Source: Turnera subulata
Taxonomy: Eukaryota; Streptophyta; Magnoliopsida; Malpighiales; Passifloraceae
DNA: 64,000 nt
Direction of reading: 5' to 3'
Assembly (NCBI GenBank): GCA_028386065.3
Contig: JAKUCV010003099.1
Coordinates: forward strand, 310,087-374,086
The notes under the pieces were generated by a model. It saw only the letters and a program-made list of their open reading frames with translations. It had not been told where the DNA came from and ran no database searches. Both the position numbers and the translations under genes were made by a program. Shown piece by piece: positions 53,466 through 64,000 of the stretch (position 1 is the stretch's first letter; the number at the start of each line of letters is the position of its first letter).

Positions 53466-56140
53466 TGTGAACACTTCAAATTTGATCCATTAATATTTTA
53501 TTGAATTATGAATATGTCATTTGTCTATGGATTGATGAGATGATTCGATCCTTAGGTGAAATGTGTTTGTAATTCAATAGAGTATTAATATTTTATTAAT
53601 TCTGAATTTTTGGTACATTTAACTTGGAATTATTGAGATGATTTAATTCTGAGTTAGTGTATTTAAAGGTTTGAAATTACTAAAATGTGGGTATTTAGTT
53701 GTCTTAGGCTTTTTATTTATTTTGGACCCATTTGAGATGATTTTGAGTTTAAAAATGAGTTAAGGGCTAGACCAATTAAATATAGATCCTCCAGCATTAT
53801 TGGCCTATCAAAAACACTGAGCTCAGAGATCCTTTAATTATTCCCGTAATTGTTTTTGGTGTTTATGGTATATGGAGTGGAGTGAGGAGGAGAAAAACTT
53901 AATTAGGAAAAGGAGAGTGGGTAGGCTAAAAATTAGGAGGTTCTCTAGAGCTGAAAACAGGTAAAAAACTGATAAGGAAGGGCGTGGGAATCAAGTTGGA
54001 CCGGAATTATGAGGATCCAAACCGGGAAGGAAAGAACAAATTTGGAAACAGGTGCCGGTGGACATGGCGACATGACCGCCAGCACCTGGCGGGCCTGGCG
54101 ATCATCGCGAGAGGACCGCCATGGCCTGGCAGACATCCTTCCCAGTTTTGGCAGCTTTCCGATTATTTCCTGTTCTCTTGATTTCAGGTATCTACCGTTG
54201 GATCTAGGGATTCAATTGTAAGTTTCCCTAGAGCTATTATGACATTCATAATATGCACAACAAGCAAAATACGCAGCGGAAGCAAAAAGGAAACTAACCA
54301 AGAACCAAGTGAAGCATGCTAACCGTATAACAATTTTTTACATACCTGGAAGATTAGGATCTTTCACCCAACTTGTGTATGGAATCAGCAAGACCTAGAC
54401 AACGGCCTGGCTCCTCTACGGTATCCACACGAACCGTGATCAAGGTGGAGTTGTCTCACGATCCAACTTCCGAGCACTCCCGGACTGGGTGCTAGCAGCA
54501 GAAAACGGGAGCTTGTAAGGTTGTGGTGTTTTTGATGTTTCTTCTTTCACAAAGAAGAACAAAGGTTGAGAGAGTGATGAAGAGGTCTGAAAACTGATAC
54601 AAAAACGTGAGAGGGGCAGATAGAGTGATCTGATCACTAAAGCTTGACCCCCCCAAACCCACTTAGACATAGTGCCAATAAGATAATGACAATATGGCCA
54701 ACAAGGTGGACCTATGCTCATCACTAATGCTTCCACTAAGCACAATCAGACCAAACACACTAACTCAACATGTTTGATCAATAATTCAGATAATTATTGA
54801 TAAAAAACCGACCCTGGTTCAACCATGGTCCAACCACGGTTCAACCATGGTCCAACCACAAACCGGTCCAACCACGGTTCAGCCACCTGCTCGAATCAAC
54901 GGTTCTATGTGTGTGACCCTGTAGGCACTTGTTAACGTCTGGCAATAATTGTAAAATTCTCATTTTACAATTATAAGCAAAGAGCGGCGTCTAGCAACAC
55001 ATCATTGCTACCCGAACGACAAGATCAGTACTGATTCTCTATGCCTCGGAATATGTCATCGTCCCTTCGTCCCATTATCAAGATCAAACACGAGACATGG
55101 AATATGTCAATCTCGTATATGTTTAATCTATGTTTCTTACACAAGTTCTCCAACTTGTACCCGTATGTAGAATTCATATCACATATGCAATTCTCAACAT
55201 ACGCTAGTCTTAATTTATTATTACAACCCATCCGTAATAATAATCGACTAGGGACATTTAAGAATATAAAATATTCTAGGGTTATAAGTATGTGCAAGCG
55301 TTTATCTCATAAACGATACTTATTGGAATAACCTTAATGTGTATACGTGACTACAAATAATCATCCATGATTGGCTTTTGGGTATATTACTAACATCAAT
55401 CCCGACCCTTAGATCAACACCACGTCCAGATCTCCCAGACACTATAAATAGGACACCCCTCCCCCCTGCTCCCTCCCCCCACCCCACCCCCCATTCACCC
55501 TCAAATTCATCAATTTTCTCTCTTCTCCCTCTATACACACATAAGCTTAGGTGCTTGGGAAATTTCTCTATTTCCAAGCTTAAGGACCCTTTCAAGGGTC
55601 GAAGTTCTAGAGGAATTTAGTGAAAAGGAGTAGCAAGGAGCTAGTGGCAGAAGGAGATCAAGAAGAGAAGAAGAAGGAGGCAGATTCAAGCAAACCGTTG
55701 GAGAAGAAGTGCTAAACCCGAGAGGAAGGTTCCAGTAGAGGCAGGCTTAGTATTTTGGTCATATATGGAGTTCACTATTGAAGTTCTGCCAAAATTCTAC
55801 TTAGGTGTGGTAAGCGAGTAGCAGCAAGAGGAGGACTTCAAGAGGTAAATTGTTCTAATCTTATTGGTTGTTTGCTACTGTGACGTGACGATGGTGATGA
55901 TGTGATTGTTGTGTGATGCTTGTTAAGAACTATGTGAGCTTTGAACCCATGATAGGGGGTACATAGGCAGTTTCTAGTGGATTGAAACGCAAGCTCAATT
56001 GTTTATTTATTTTCTGTTTTGTCCTTTAATTTCTGTTTTACTTTTGTTTTGTGTTGTCTGTGCATGGCATGTATTGATCCTTAATTGCGCGTGATCTCGC
56101 CCCAACATGGATGGGTGCCTAACACCTTCCCATCCGTGCC
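53466..56140 (+). repeat. LTR1 (gypsy-type, truncated, interrupted by a solo LTR)
   Basis: It starts TGTGAACACTTC after a purine-rich ACGAGGAGCATC. It matches LTR2 (56856-58636) in order: start, ATGAGATGATTT words, GC-rich palindrome module, TATAAATAGGAC promoter at 55443-55454, ACATAAGCTTAGGTGCTTGG leader, and CCAACATGGATGGGTGCCTAACACCTTCCC near 56105-56134. The last about 200 bp of LTR2 are missing here. A copia solo LTR interrupts at 54217-55395. Confidence 0.8.
54217..55395 (-). mobile_element. Copia-type solo LTR with TSD TCAAT
   Basis: The minus strand starts TGTTAGTAATATACCC at 55395 and ends GGGAAACTTACA at 54217 (1179 bp, TG...CA). TCAAT at 54212-54216 and 55396-55400 is a perfect 5-bp TSD. 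The CTTCCGCTGCGTATTTTGC near the end is a common plant copia LTR signature. No internal region remains, so it arose by LTR-LTR recombination. Confidence 0.9.
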
Positions 56141-56855
56141 TAACGCCTAATGCATTTTGGGTCGAGTATTCGAACTCCCGCAAACCTTGAGAGGCACATA
56201 TCCAGAAGTCGGGACCCAGCGCCCGCAAACCCTGGGAGACACACACCCAAAAGCTAGGACCTAGCTCCTGTAAACCCTGAGAGACACATACCCTGAAGCC
56301 GAGACCTAGCTCCTATAAACCTTGAGAGATACAAGCCAAAGCAGGGACAGAGCACCCGAAAACCTTGAGAGACAGACATCCAAAGACGGGATCGAGCTCC
56401 CGCAAACCTTGAGAAGCATTGGGTACCCAGGGAGGATGATAAAATCCCTAGTTAGCAAAGATGAGATGATTCTTTGCTAACGACCCGATAGATGAGATGA
56501 TTCTATCACAGACACACTGAGTACCCCAAGGAGGACGATAAAATCCCTAGTTAATAAAGACAAGATGATTCTTTGTTGACGACCTGATAGATGAGATGAT
56601 TCTATCACAAACAAACCGAGTCCCTTTAGTAGGGCGATAAATCCTTAGAAACCTTGGGATAGATGAGTCCTAAAACCCCGGGATGAGATGATTCCTGGCA
56701 ACCAACAACCTCCGGGATGAGATGATTCCTGAAGTGGAGCACGGGGTACTCCAACCATTGACACACACCACTTACATCAAGCCATTCAAATTTGGTTGTT
56801 CCTTTCTTGCGTTGTTTCGTCCTTAGTTTCTAAGGACTCATCAACGAGGGGCATC
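56140..56855 (+). repeat. Remnant internal region with tandem repeats between LTR1 and LTR2
   Basis: Five or more copies of a 50-60-bp unit with CCCGCAAACCTTGAGAGRCACA (56170-56410) are followed by the GGAGGACGATAAAATCCCTAG / GATGAGATGATTCT unit also seen at 52690-53450. It ends at ACGAGGGGCATC, the polypurine side of LTR2. Confidence 0.75.
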
Positions 56856-58636
56856 TGTGAACACCCAAATTTGACCCACGAATAATTCCTCTAACTTAGA
56901 TTTTGAGTGTGCTCAAACCACAAGATCGATGAGATGATTTGGTCTTTGGCTAAGGCACATTTAGGATTTATTTTAGTAGAACGCACATATTTTATGAATT
57001 GGGATTTATATGTTTAAACCTTAGATTAATGAGATGGTTTAATCTTAGGATAAAAATATATTAAGATCTAATTCATTAAAATATTGTTCTATTCTATTTA
57101 TTTTGGGCTTTCTTGTTTATTTTAATCCAATTATAATGAGATGATTTATTTTTGGATTAAAGATGAATTTGAGGGCCTAAGTAAATAAATTATGGACCTT
57201 CCAGAGTTGAATAGCCCATAAATACATTACTTGCAGACTAATTTTAGCTCTGATGTTTGTGGAAAATTAGAGTTAAATCATCTTTTAATGGTAAATGTAT
57301 TTTTGGTATGATTTGTGCATAAAATGGGGATTTAATGTGTAATCAATCAATTAGGAGATGATTGGGGAGAGTAGTAATCAAGAAAAGAGGTGATTCTGGG
57401 TTGATTAGGGGTTAAATACACGGTGGAATCAAATCAGGGAGGAATTAGGGGAAACCGGGTGCAAAAAAGGAAAGAGCGGGGAAATGCGGGGGTGCCAAGC
57501 GGCCATGGCGGGATGACCGCTGGGCCTGGCGGCCATCCAGATGGCGGTCATGGATGCCCAGATTGCCCGATTTTCCCAATTTTCGTCCCTAATTTGATTC
57601 TACATGGTTTTGGCCCAGATTTTTGGCTACCTTGATCATTAAGCAGGTCCACACCTCTACACTCTCTAAAATACTATAAATAGGACCCCCACTCACATTT
57701 CAAAGGATTAATCTCTCATTATAGACACACCCCCATAAGCTTTGTTGCTTGGAGAAACTCTACTTCTCCAAGCATATAAATATTTCTATAGGCAGAAACT
57801 CTGAAGAAATTTTGTGGAAAATCATCAAGAAAGAAGCCAACAGGAGAATATCAAGAGGGTGAAGCAATTAAAAGCAATCTAGAAGCCAAGAAGGTGGAGA
57901 ATCCGAATGGAGGGACCTGAAGCGAACAGTTTCAGAAAATAATTCATATATCGAGTTCTAGAATTTGGATTGTTGTGATCTTGGATTCTATGGAAAGCTA
58001 AGAGGGAGATCTACAACTTGCGATTGAGCCCAGAAGCTGAATCAGCCATTTCCATTGTCTAAAATCCAGAAGAAGATGACCTATAGGTTCTTTCCAACAA
58101 CCAAGATAAGTACTCTAATCCCTTTTTGATTGTGAATCTTATTGATTGCTACTTCCTGGTGATTTGATGACGCTTTTGGTGATGTGAGTGTTGTTCTGAT
58201 GCCATGACAAGAACTACGTGGGCTTTGAACCCGGTCGCCGGGGTACATAGGTGGTCTCTAGTAGTGGAGACTCAAGCCCAATTATTTTTATTTTCCTTTT
58301 TGTTTCAGTTTTATTTTATCATTATGTGCTTTGTTTCCACACTATACACACACTTTCACAAGGTATACATATGTTCTTCAATTGCACAAAGTTTCACCCC
58401 AACATGGATGGGTGCCTAACACCTTCCCCTCCATGACGAGCCCCTGGGCCCATTATCTTTGGTTCGCTAATCAGTTGCTTTAAACGGAGTCATCGGGATT
58501 CAAAGGAGAGGTTTTTTCCAAATTTTGTCCTATAATAAAATTCGGGTGGCGACTTCAAAGATAATGGGTGATGGTAAAGAAGAAGGTGTAAAGGATAGGT
58601 GAGGAGGCCCAAGTGATTTTGGGTCGGGTCCTCACA
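56856..58636 (+). repeat. LTR2, 1781 bp, gypsy-type
   Basis: From TGTGAACACCC to GGGTCCTCACA. It contains the GC-rich palindromic module at 57490-57570, a TATA box (ACTATAAATAGGACC) at 57674-57681, and a GGGTGGCGACTTC word near the end that is common in Tat/Ogre-type LTRs. No PBS follows; a minus-strand gag fragment begins at once. Confidence 0.8.
57674..57681 (+). promoter_or_regulatory. TATA box of LTR2
   Basis: TATAAATA in the context ACTATAAATAGGACCCC. The homologous TATAAATAGGACACCCC is kept in LTR1 at about 55443. Confidence 0.55.
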
Positions 58637-59838
58637 GCGGGATAGGCTTCACCTCTTCCCATTTCCTTTCTGCAGGATGGCCGTCTTTCCCATCAAAGTC
58701 TCGCCTCTTCCTTCCTCTAGTGGCTGTGGACTCTCCCCCTGCACGCTCCTTCGAGGGACCCCCACATTTCTCCTTCTCCCCCTTGGTTTCCCTCAGAGCT
58801 GACCAGTAGTCATCGTCTTGTTGAATAAACTTTTCAGCTCTTTCAATCAACTGAGCCATATCCTCCAGTGGTTTTCTTGAGAGACATTTCACCATGTCCT
58901 TCACTTTATATCCCTTCTTCAGTACCTTTAAAACTATTCCCATGTTACACTCCTTCACCTTCATGGTTTTTTTATTAAATCTGGTCACATAGGCCCTCAG
59001 GGTCTCACCCTCCTCCTACTTGATAGAGTAAAGGTAGGTTGATTCATGTTTCAGGGGGGGTACTGGTGCGGAATCGATCTACCAACTGCCCAGAAAGGTC
59101 CATAAAAGATGTAACATAACCTTTAGGGAGGCTGTCGTACCAATCCTGCGCGTTCCCCCTTAGAGATAACGCCATCATCCTGCACAAGATATCATCTTCA
59201 CTAGTCTTTGCCCCAACAATGATCTTTACATGAGCCACATGCCTCACAGGGTCTGTTTCTCCCTCATACGGATCCAATACTGGTATCTTAAATTCCTTTG
59301 GTAGCCTTCGGGCTGTTAACCCTGGGCTTAACGGTGCAAGGCCGTCCTTTGCTCTGTATCTCTCCAACTCTCCTGATAGCCCCTCTCTCTGTGGGCCCTC
59401 TTAGATCTCAGATCTATCCCTCCAGACCCATCAAGGCCGAGTCCTTTCTCCCTAGACGCCCTTGGTGGGTGTAAGCTCGGCCCTCCTTCCTCCAAGGTAG
59501 CCCCTTTCTTCATGAACCTCCCTTCTCAGCTTACATCCTTTACCTCTTTGGCCTTCCTGGAGCCCTTTCCTTCTCTGGGCTCCCTCCCATTCCATGTCCA
59601 TGTCTTCCAGGCCCTGAAGTCGAGGCCTTTCCCTCTGGGTGCCTTCAGGAGGCACTTGTAGACCACCAAGGTGGCTCCTTTCACCTGGAGCTCGTTCATC
59701 GGTTGTGATTTTCACACCCTTCTCATGTTTTCTCCTTAGGCTTCTCTCGAGTTGATCTGGATCTAGGGGTTCCTCACCGTCCCCTCGTTCCTGATGCAAA
59801 ATACCTAGGCAAGCTTGGAGACTTAGATAATAGTGCAT
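58637..59838 (-). pseudogene. gag: Ty3/gypsy gag fragment
   Basis: Frames 59452-59838, 59328-59513, 59044-59367 and 58632-58988 line up as one damaged gag on the minus strand. The Retrotrans_gag core is clear: FKIPVLDPYEGETDPVRHV, CRMMALSLRGNAQDWYDSLP and DLSGQLVDRFRTS. It is followed by a helical part (MAQLIERAEKFIQQDD) and a basic tail. This wording is typical of Tat/Ogre-type gag. It runs opposite to LTR2 and is cut exactly where LTR2 ends. Confidence 0.8.
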
Positions 59839-60470
59839 GCAAACGCTACATTAGAGGCATCAAAGAGGAGCATGGTGGCAATGACAAGCTTGGACATGGC
59901 AAGCTCACTTTTAGACTCAACTCCAAGATTCGATCTCACAAGAAATTCAAGAAGAGATGGAGATCAAAGCCAAGGACAAGAAGAACACGTGCATAAATTC
60001 CTGGAGCGCGCAGTCTCGGAAATAAATTCATATCTCGAGCTCTACAACTCGGATTGCTGCGATCTTGAATTCTCTGGAAAGATAAGACGAAGATATACAA
60101 CTTGAATGTTGAGCCCAGAAGATGAATCTGCCGTTTTCCTTTATCAAAATTCACTTGAATTTGACGGACAGATTCTGTCAGAAAATTCAGTGTTTTTATT
60201 ATTATTTGGGTCAAGTCTATGTAATTGGGTTTAAATAATGTGGGCTTTAGTTTTATTTAGCTGGATTATTATTGTAAGGGTTTAATTAGAGTCCAAAACA
60301 ATGTTGGATCAATTAAATCCTAATCTATTTGGGTAGCCTAAAGTCGGCACCTAAAAATATTGAAAAAGTCAAATCCAATTTGACTAGGGTTAGGGTGTGG
60401 CCGACTTGGGTATTTAAGAGTAGTATAAATAGATTTTACTATTAAGAGGAGGCCAAAAGATCAGCGGGGG
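59839..60470. repeat. LTR-derived relic related to LTR1/LTR2
   Basis: The stretch 59990-60140 (AATTCATATCTCGAGCTCTA, TGAGCCCAGAAGATGAATC) matches LTR2 at about 57940-58060, with divergence. The rest is AT-rich. No gene. Confidence 0.55.
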
Positions 60471-60477
60471 ATTTCGC

Positions 60478-60896
60478 ACTCTGGAGTCGATCATTACCGA
60501 TGACAACGACCGGGTGTTGAGGCATATGTATAGGGACAACACCTAGGTTGTCAAGGAGGTTGTTGAAAAAATCAAGGATGTTCCACAGAGGAAGGGTCTG
60601 CTCGGTTGGTTGCTTCACCTATTTTGATATTTTTAATACACACAAAGCCTGGAAATAACAGACGGAGCAGCTGTCCGGCAAGCAACGGTAGCCATCACCA
60701 CTGCACCAGATGCAAAAAGAAAGGCTTGCCCTGTAGTTTCAGGCTTCCTGATGGTAAAAAAAAAATCAAAACTAGTTCAAACAACCAACCGAACAGACCC
60801 TTAACATCCTTGATTTTTTTGACAACCTCCTTGACAACTTGGGTGTTGCCCTTATACATATGTCTGTTATCGGTAATGATCGACTACAGAGTCGCT
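60478..60896. repeat. Inverted repeat, arms about 100 bp
   Basis: 60478-60592 and 60806-60896 are reverse complements of each other with some mismatches and an internal 9-10-bp gap (shared ATCATTACCGAT, CATATGTATA and AAATCAAGGATGTT words). The spacer of about 210 bp has no clear feature. The right arm leads into candidate exon 1 of the next feature. Confidence 0.75.
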
Positions 60897-61996
60897 TTGG
60901 TGTGCGTCAAAAATATCAAAACATGGTGAAGCAACCAGCCCGCTACGAACAGGCCAAGACTGCCATCATCGAGTAAGTAAAGCATGAACTTCAAATATTC
61001 TTTTGAGAGCCTTTGAATTTTTTTAATTGTCTCTTTAATCACATGAAGTTGATTGCATCTTTAATTTAATTGCAATTGAATCACTGAAGCCATGGAGATT
61101 CAACCCCTCCATCTTGAACTTTGGTTTTCTAACTCTTTATGCTCTTTATGGCAGCTTCAAGAAAAAGGAACTTGATGAGTTGAGGAACCCTTTCTTCAGC
61201 TCTGGACACCCAATTGCTAGGCTTCAGGCATCTGCCGTAGCCGCCTTAAAGGTGTCACTCGGCCATTACACGGAGAAGGCGGAGGCGAAGGCATCTGGGT
61301 AAGTGAATTTATATTCTTAGTTTGTAGCAATAATTTTTGTTTGGCTTCCGCATGAAATTTATTATTTGTTTTCAGCTCCTAAAAAAATATTTCTGTGATT
61401 TGACAAACTCAATCTGTCTTAATTCGTTAAAGCAGTGTCCAAAAACGTGAAAATGTACCTTAAAATTAGTCATTAAGAGTGCCAGAGTGGAGTGAGTAAT
61501 AAAAGTAGTAATTCCATTGTTGGGTTTTTCTATTTTTGTGTCTGTTAGTTCATGGAGCCTAGTGCAAATTAGTGGAGCTTGCGTTTGAATTTTTTGCCAT
61601 TGTTGTGTTGTGAATAGAGAGAGACTGGAGGAAGAGGGCAATAATAGGACACCTACACAACTCCATAAATTCGGAATTGCGGGTGTACATGTGTTTTTGA
61701 ATTCGATTCCTGTCGTTGCCGGAAAATCATGGTGGCACCATTCCAAGTTTTGCCAGGAAATTCGTGACTAATTTTATGTTAAAAAAGTATACTCTTAGGG
61801 TCTCTTTCTTTTACAGTTTGTTATACTTATTTACTTTTGTAATACTCATTCTTTCTCTAGCTTTAGGAATTATTCAATTTATGTACATTTGGGCCTGGCT
61901 TTGAGTCAAAGATGTTCATTTAATCAATTACTGTTGTTTGGCAGCACTCCAGACCTTCTGAAGGGACCGCAGAGGAGCAGTGGCGACACTGCGTAA
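60860..61996 (+). CDS. Candidate 3-exon gene of unknown function (102 aa)
   Basis: Exon candidates are 60860-60972, 61155-61298 and 61945-61996. Splice sites are good (GA/GTAAGT, TGGCAG/C, GG/GTAAGT, TGGCAG/C) and the frame stays open across them to a TAA. The product begins MSVIGNDRLQSRFGVRQKYQ, continues KKKELDELRNPFFSSGHPIA and RLQASAVAALKVSLGHYTEK, and ends LLKGPQRSSGDTA. I do not recognise the family. The start is uncertain because the frame is also open upstream into the inverted-repeat arm. It may be a gene fragment. Confidence 0.35.
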
Positions 61997-62424
61997 GACT
62001 TACTTGATCTGTGTATATGTTTTGCCCAATTATCAAGCTACTTATGATGAAATGTTATGATGCTTGGAGGGTTTAGCTGATATGCTTACTTGATAGCTAC
62101 ATGTTTTTAGGGGATAATAGCATGTATTGAGAGAAAGTAAACTCGATATCTAGAGTAACGAGAAGAATTTCATTTGATTTTCTATTCTACTTGTTGCCTC
62201 CCGTGGAAAACATGTCTTGTTCTTCTTTACTCTGCATTTTTTTTTTTAAATTATCGCTGCGTTTTCTGTAAAATATGCATGCTTCCCTTTGAATGATCAA
62301 ACGGCTATTAACTGGATGCAATTATTTGGGTGGTTGAGACTTTTCCCAAATACATTCATTTCCAGTGCAGTGAGGATATTGAATTGCACCAGCCAATCAC
62401 TACTATCACCAAAGAGAACAGGAT

Positions 62425-62552
62425 GTTGACCCTATAATTCTTTTTTTATACTAGTCGAGGAGAGTGAAATTCGAACTCGAGACCTCACCTTTTTTGTGCT
62501 TTTGACACAAGAGTGACAATGAGCTACAAGTCAATTGGTTGAACCTATAATT
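62425..62552 (-). mobile_element. tRNA-related SINE-like insertion
   Basis: GTTGACCCTATAATT (62425-62439) and GTTGAACCTATAATT (62538-62552) form a 15-bp TSD with one mismatch. Between them the minus strand has TTGTAGCTCATTGTC (box A-like), GAGTTCGAATTTC (box B-like) and ends in a short A run. The body of about 98 bp is short for a plant SINE, so it may be truncated. Confidence 0.5.
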
Positions 62553-62579
62553 TTTGTCTGTGATGATATGATATCATCA

Positions 62580-62780
62580 GGCTTCATTACGTTTTACCCC
62601 CCTGAACTTTCGTTGAAAAATGGATCACCCCCTGTACTAAAAAATCGGTATTTAACCCCCTAAACTTTCTAATTCCGCATTTTACCCCTTATGGTTGAAC
62701 CGATTCTAACTCCGTTAACAAAAGTTAACGGAGCTTGCGGATTTTGGACACGTGGATTGTTCAGGACCGTTGATTTGTAC
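62580..62780. repeat. Possible single terminal arm of a Mutator-like MITE
   Basis: The phrase pattern CATTACGTTTTACCCCCCTG, then CCCCCTAAACTTTC and ACTCCGTTAAC...GTTAACGGAG, is the style of Mutator-like terminal arms. The opposite arm is not present before the window end, so it may be truncated. Confidence 0.35.
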
Positions 62781-62789
62781 CTCTAATTC

Positions 62790-63640
62790 TTTCAATTTTT
62801 TCTTCTTCTTTTTTCCTTTCTCCCACGAGATTTAACTTTCTTTTTTACTTCTTTTTTCTCTTCTTCTTGTTATTTCCATTTTTTTTCTTTTTCATTTTCT
62901 TTCTTGTTATTCACCGGCCTTTTCTTTTTTTTTTCTTTCTTCCTTTTTTCTTTTTTTTTTTTTATCTTCCCGCCTGCCTCCTCCGGCCACCAAAAAATCC
63001 AGCCAATCCTCTAGCCACCAAAAAAAATCCGGCCAAGATCCACGGAAAGTTCCACCACCACCCACGTTCATCCACTACCCGGAGCACAGCAACCCGTCGA
63101 CCGCAACTAATCGGCAAGTCAACCCTGCTCCAAAACCAACCCTCGCCCAACCTCCAACAACCATTCTTTGGACTGTAGGTGGAAGTGTTTTTATGATATT
63201 GATTACAATCTAGAGCTATTTCACGCATTTCTCTGGGATTCCGATTCTTATAGATGTTGATTATAATCCAGAGTTGTGTTGTTTTGTCCTCGTTTGCTGG
63301 ATTGTTGGATTCCGAAATAGTAGGACGGCTCGCTTAATCTGTTAATCCTGGTTCTATGGTGGTCATCAAAGAATCTGATGGCAGAGCAGCAACAGACAAA
63401 AGAATAGAATGTTTGGTTTTATTTTTAACCAGGCCTGGAATGTTGGAGTGACCATGTAGTGTGCGAGGATTTTGCTTGACATAGCAAATTTTTTTCCTGT
63501 TTAGTTAATTTCCGCCGAGGCAGAGGGCTTCAATCTTTTTGGTTTCATGTTTTTTTTTTTGAAAAAACAATTTTACCCAAGACATCTTTTCCAGAAAGTT
63601 TTAAAAAATTATGCTATTACTATTGATCCCGATCTTACCA
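62790..63640. other. T-rich then mixed intergenic DNA, no supported gene
   Basis: 62800-62970 is a nearly pure pyrimidine stretch, followed by a Pro/Lys-coding ORF in GC-richer DNA (62967-63178) that I regard as chance. No splice sites or domains seen. Confidence 0.45.
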
Positions 63641-63659
63641 CATGTTGGTTATCCACAAG

Positions 63660-64000
63660 TTGTTTTTTGCCTATTTTGCCTATTTTGTAAAAAAAAAATA
63701 CCTTTTTGCCTATTTTGTTAAAAAAAAATTATTTTTTGTTGAGTATAATTCCTTTTTGCCTTTTTTGTAAAACAAAAAAAAATTTTTGTTGAGTAGAATT
63801 TCGTTTTGCTTTTTTTGTTAAAAAAATATTTTTTAGTTGAGTAAAATTCTTTTTTGTCTTTTTCTGTAAAAAAAATTGTTGAGTAAATTTTTTTAACCTT
63901 TTTTTGTAAAAGAAAAACAATTTTTTGTTGTGTAGAATATCTTTTCGCCTTTTCGTGGAAGAAAAATATTTTTTTTTTTTGAGTAGATTTTCTTTTTCCA
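63660..64000. repeat. Diverged T/A-rich minisatellite running off the window
   Basis: About five to six copies of a 50-60-bp unit with TTTTTGCCTTTTTTGTAAAA and TTTTTGTTGAGTAGAATT words. Copies are strongly diverged in their homopolymer lengths. Confidence 0.8.

Noticed and set aside
62967..63178. Pro/Lys-rich ORF
   Set aside because: No domain, no splice sites, low-complexity neighbours.

Overview
The window is nuclear DNA of a flowering plant, most likely a eudicot with a large repeat-rich genome. Evidence: GT/AG-split genes with plant-type TATA boxes, Ty1/copia and Ty3/gypsy LTR retrotransposons, plant L1-type LINEs with a C-terminal RNase H domain, Mutator-like MITEs and an integrated pararetrovirus. 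There are no operons and no bacterial features. The species cannot be named from the sequence.

Only two host genes are intact. ICln (minus strand, 13162-14571, 6 coding exons, 232 aa) is a methylosome / Sm-protein chaperone homologue. A FES1/SIL1-type Hsp70 nucleotide-exchange factor (plus strand, 44499-48259, 7 coding exons, 412 aa) carries an N-terminal signal peptide. A possible third, unrecognised 3-exon gene lies at 60860-61996.

Layout: 1-5875, copia element with gag, pol and one LTR (minus strand, cut by the window edge). 6283-6842, 5'-truncated LINE stub with a perfect 16-bp target-site duplication (TSD). 8465-12795, decayed LINE on the plus strand. 13162-15144, ICln gene and promoter. 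15208-18229, a lone 3-kb LTR (A). 18261-27973, a complete 9.7-kb non-autonomous LTR retrotransposon (LTRs B and C, TSD CAAAC). 29564-30803, foldback Mutator-like MITE. 31292-43490, minus-strand LINE whose ORF1 appears split by a degenerate petuvirus/florendovirus-like pararetrovirus (about 36730-43319). 43555-44175, second Mutator-like MITE. 44499-48259, FES1/SIL1-like gene. 48990-51526, copia RT fragment joined to an antisense plant-mobile-domain (PMD) pseudogene. 51973-58636, minisatellites and two tandem gypsy-type LTRs, one carrying a copia solo LTR. 58637-60465, gypsy gag fragment and LTR relics. 60478-64000, candidate gene, SINE-like insertion and T-rich tandem repeats.

The most unusual object is the 18261-27973 element. 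Its 2.4-kb internal region has no gag or pol. Instead it holds two intact ORFs (125 and 227 codons) antisense to the LTR direction, each with its own TATA box and AT-rich 3' flank. The second ORF ends in a LINE-endonuclease-like segment. A PMD pseudogene lies antisense upstream of another LTR family at 50-53 kb, so antisense cargo recurs in the window. A second striking signal is an array of 14 identical palindromes (AACATCGATGTT) upstream of the putative TATA box of the copia LTR.
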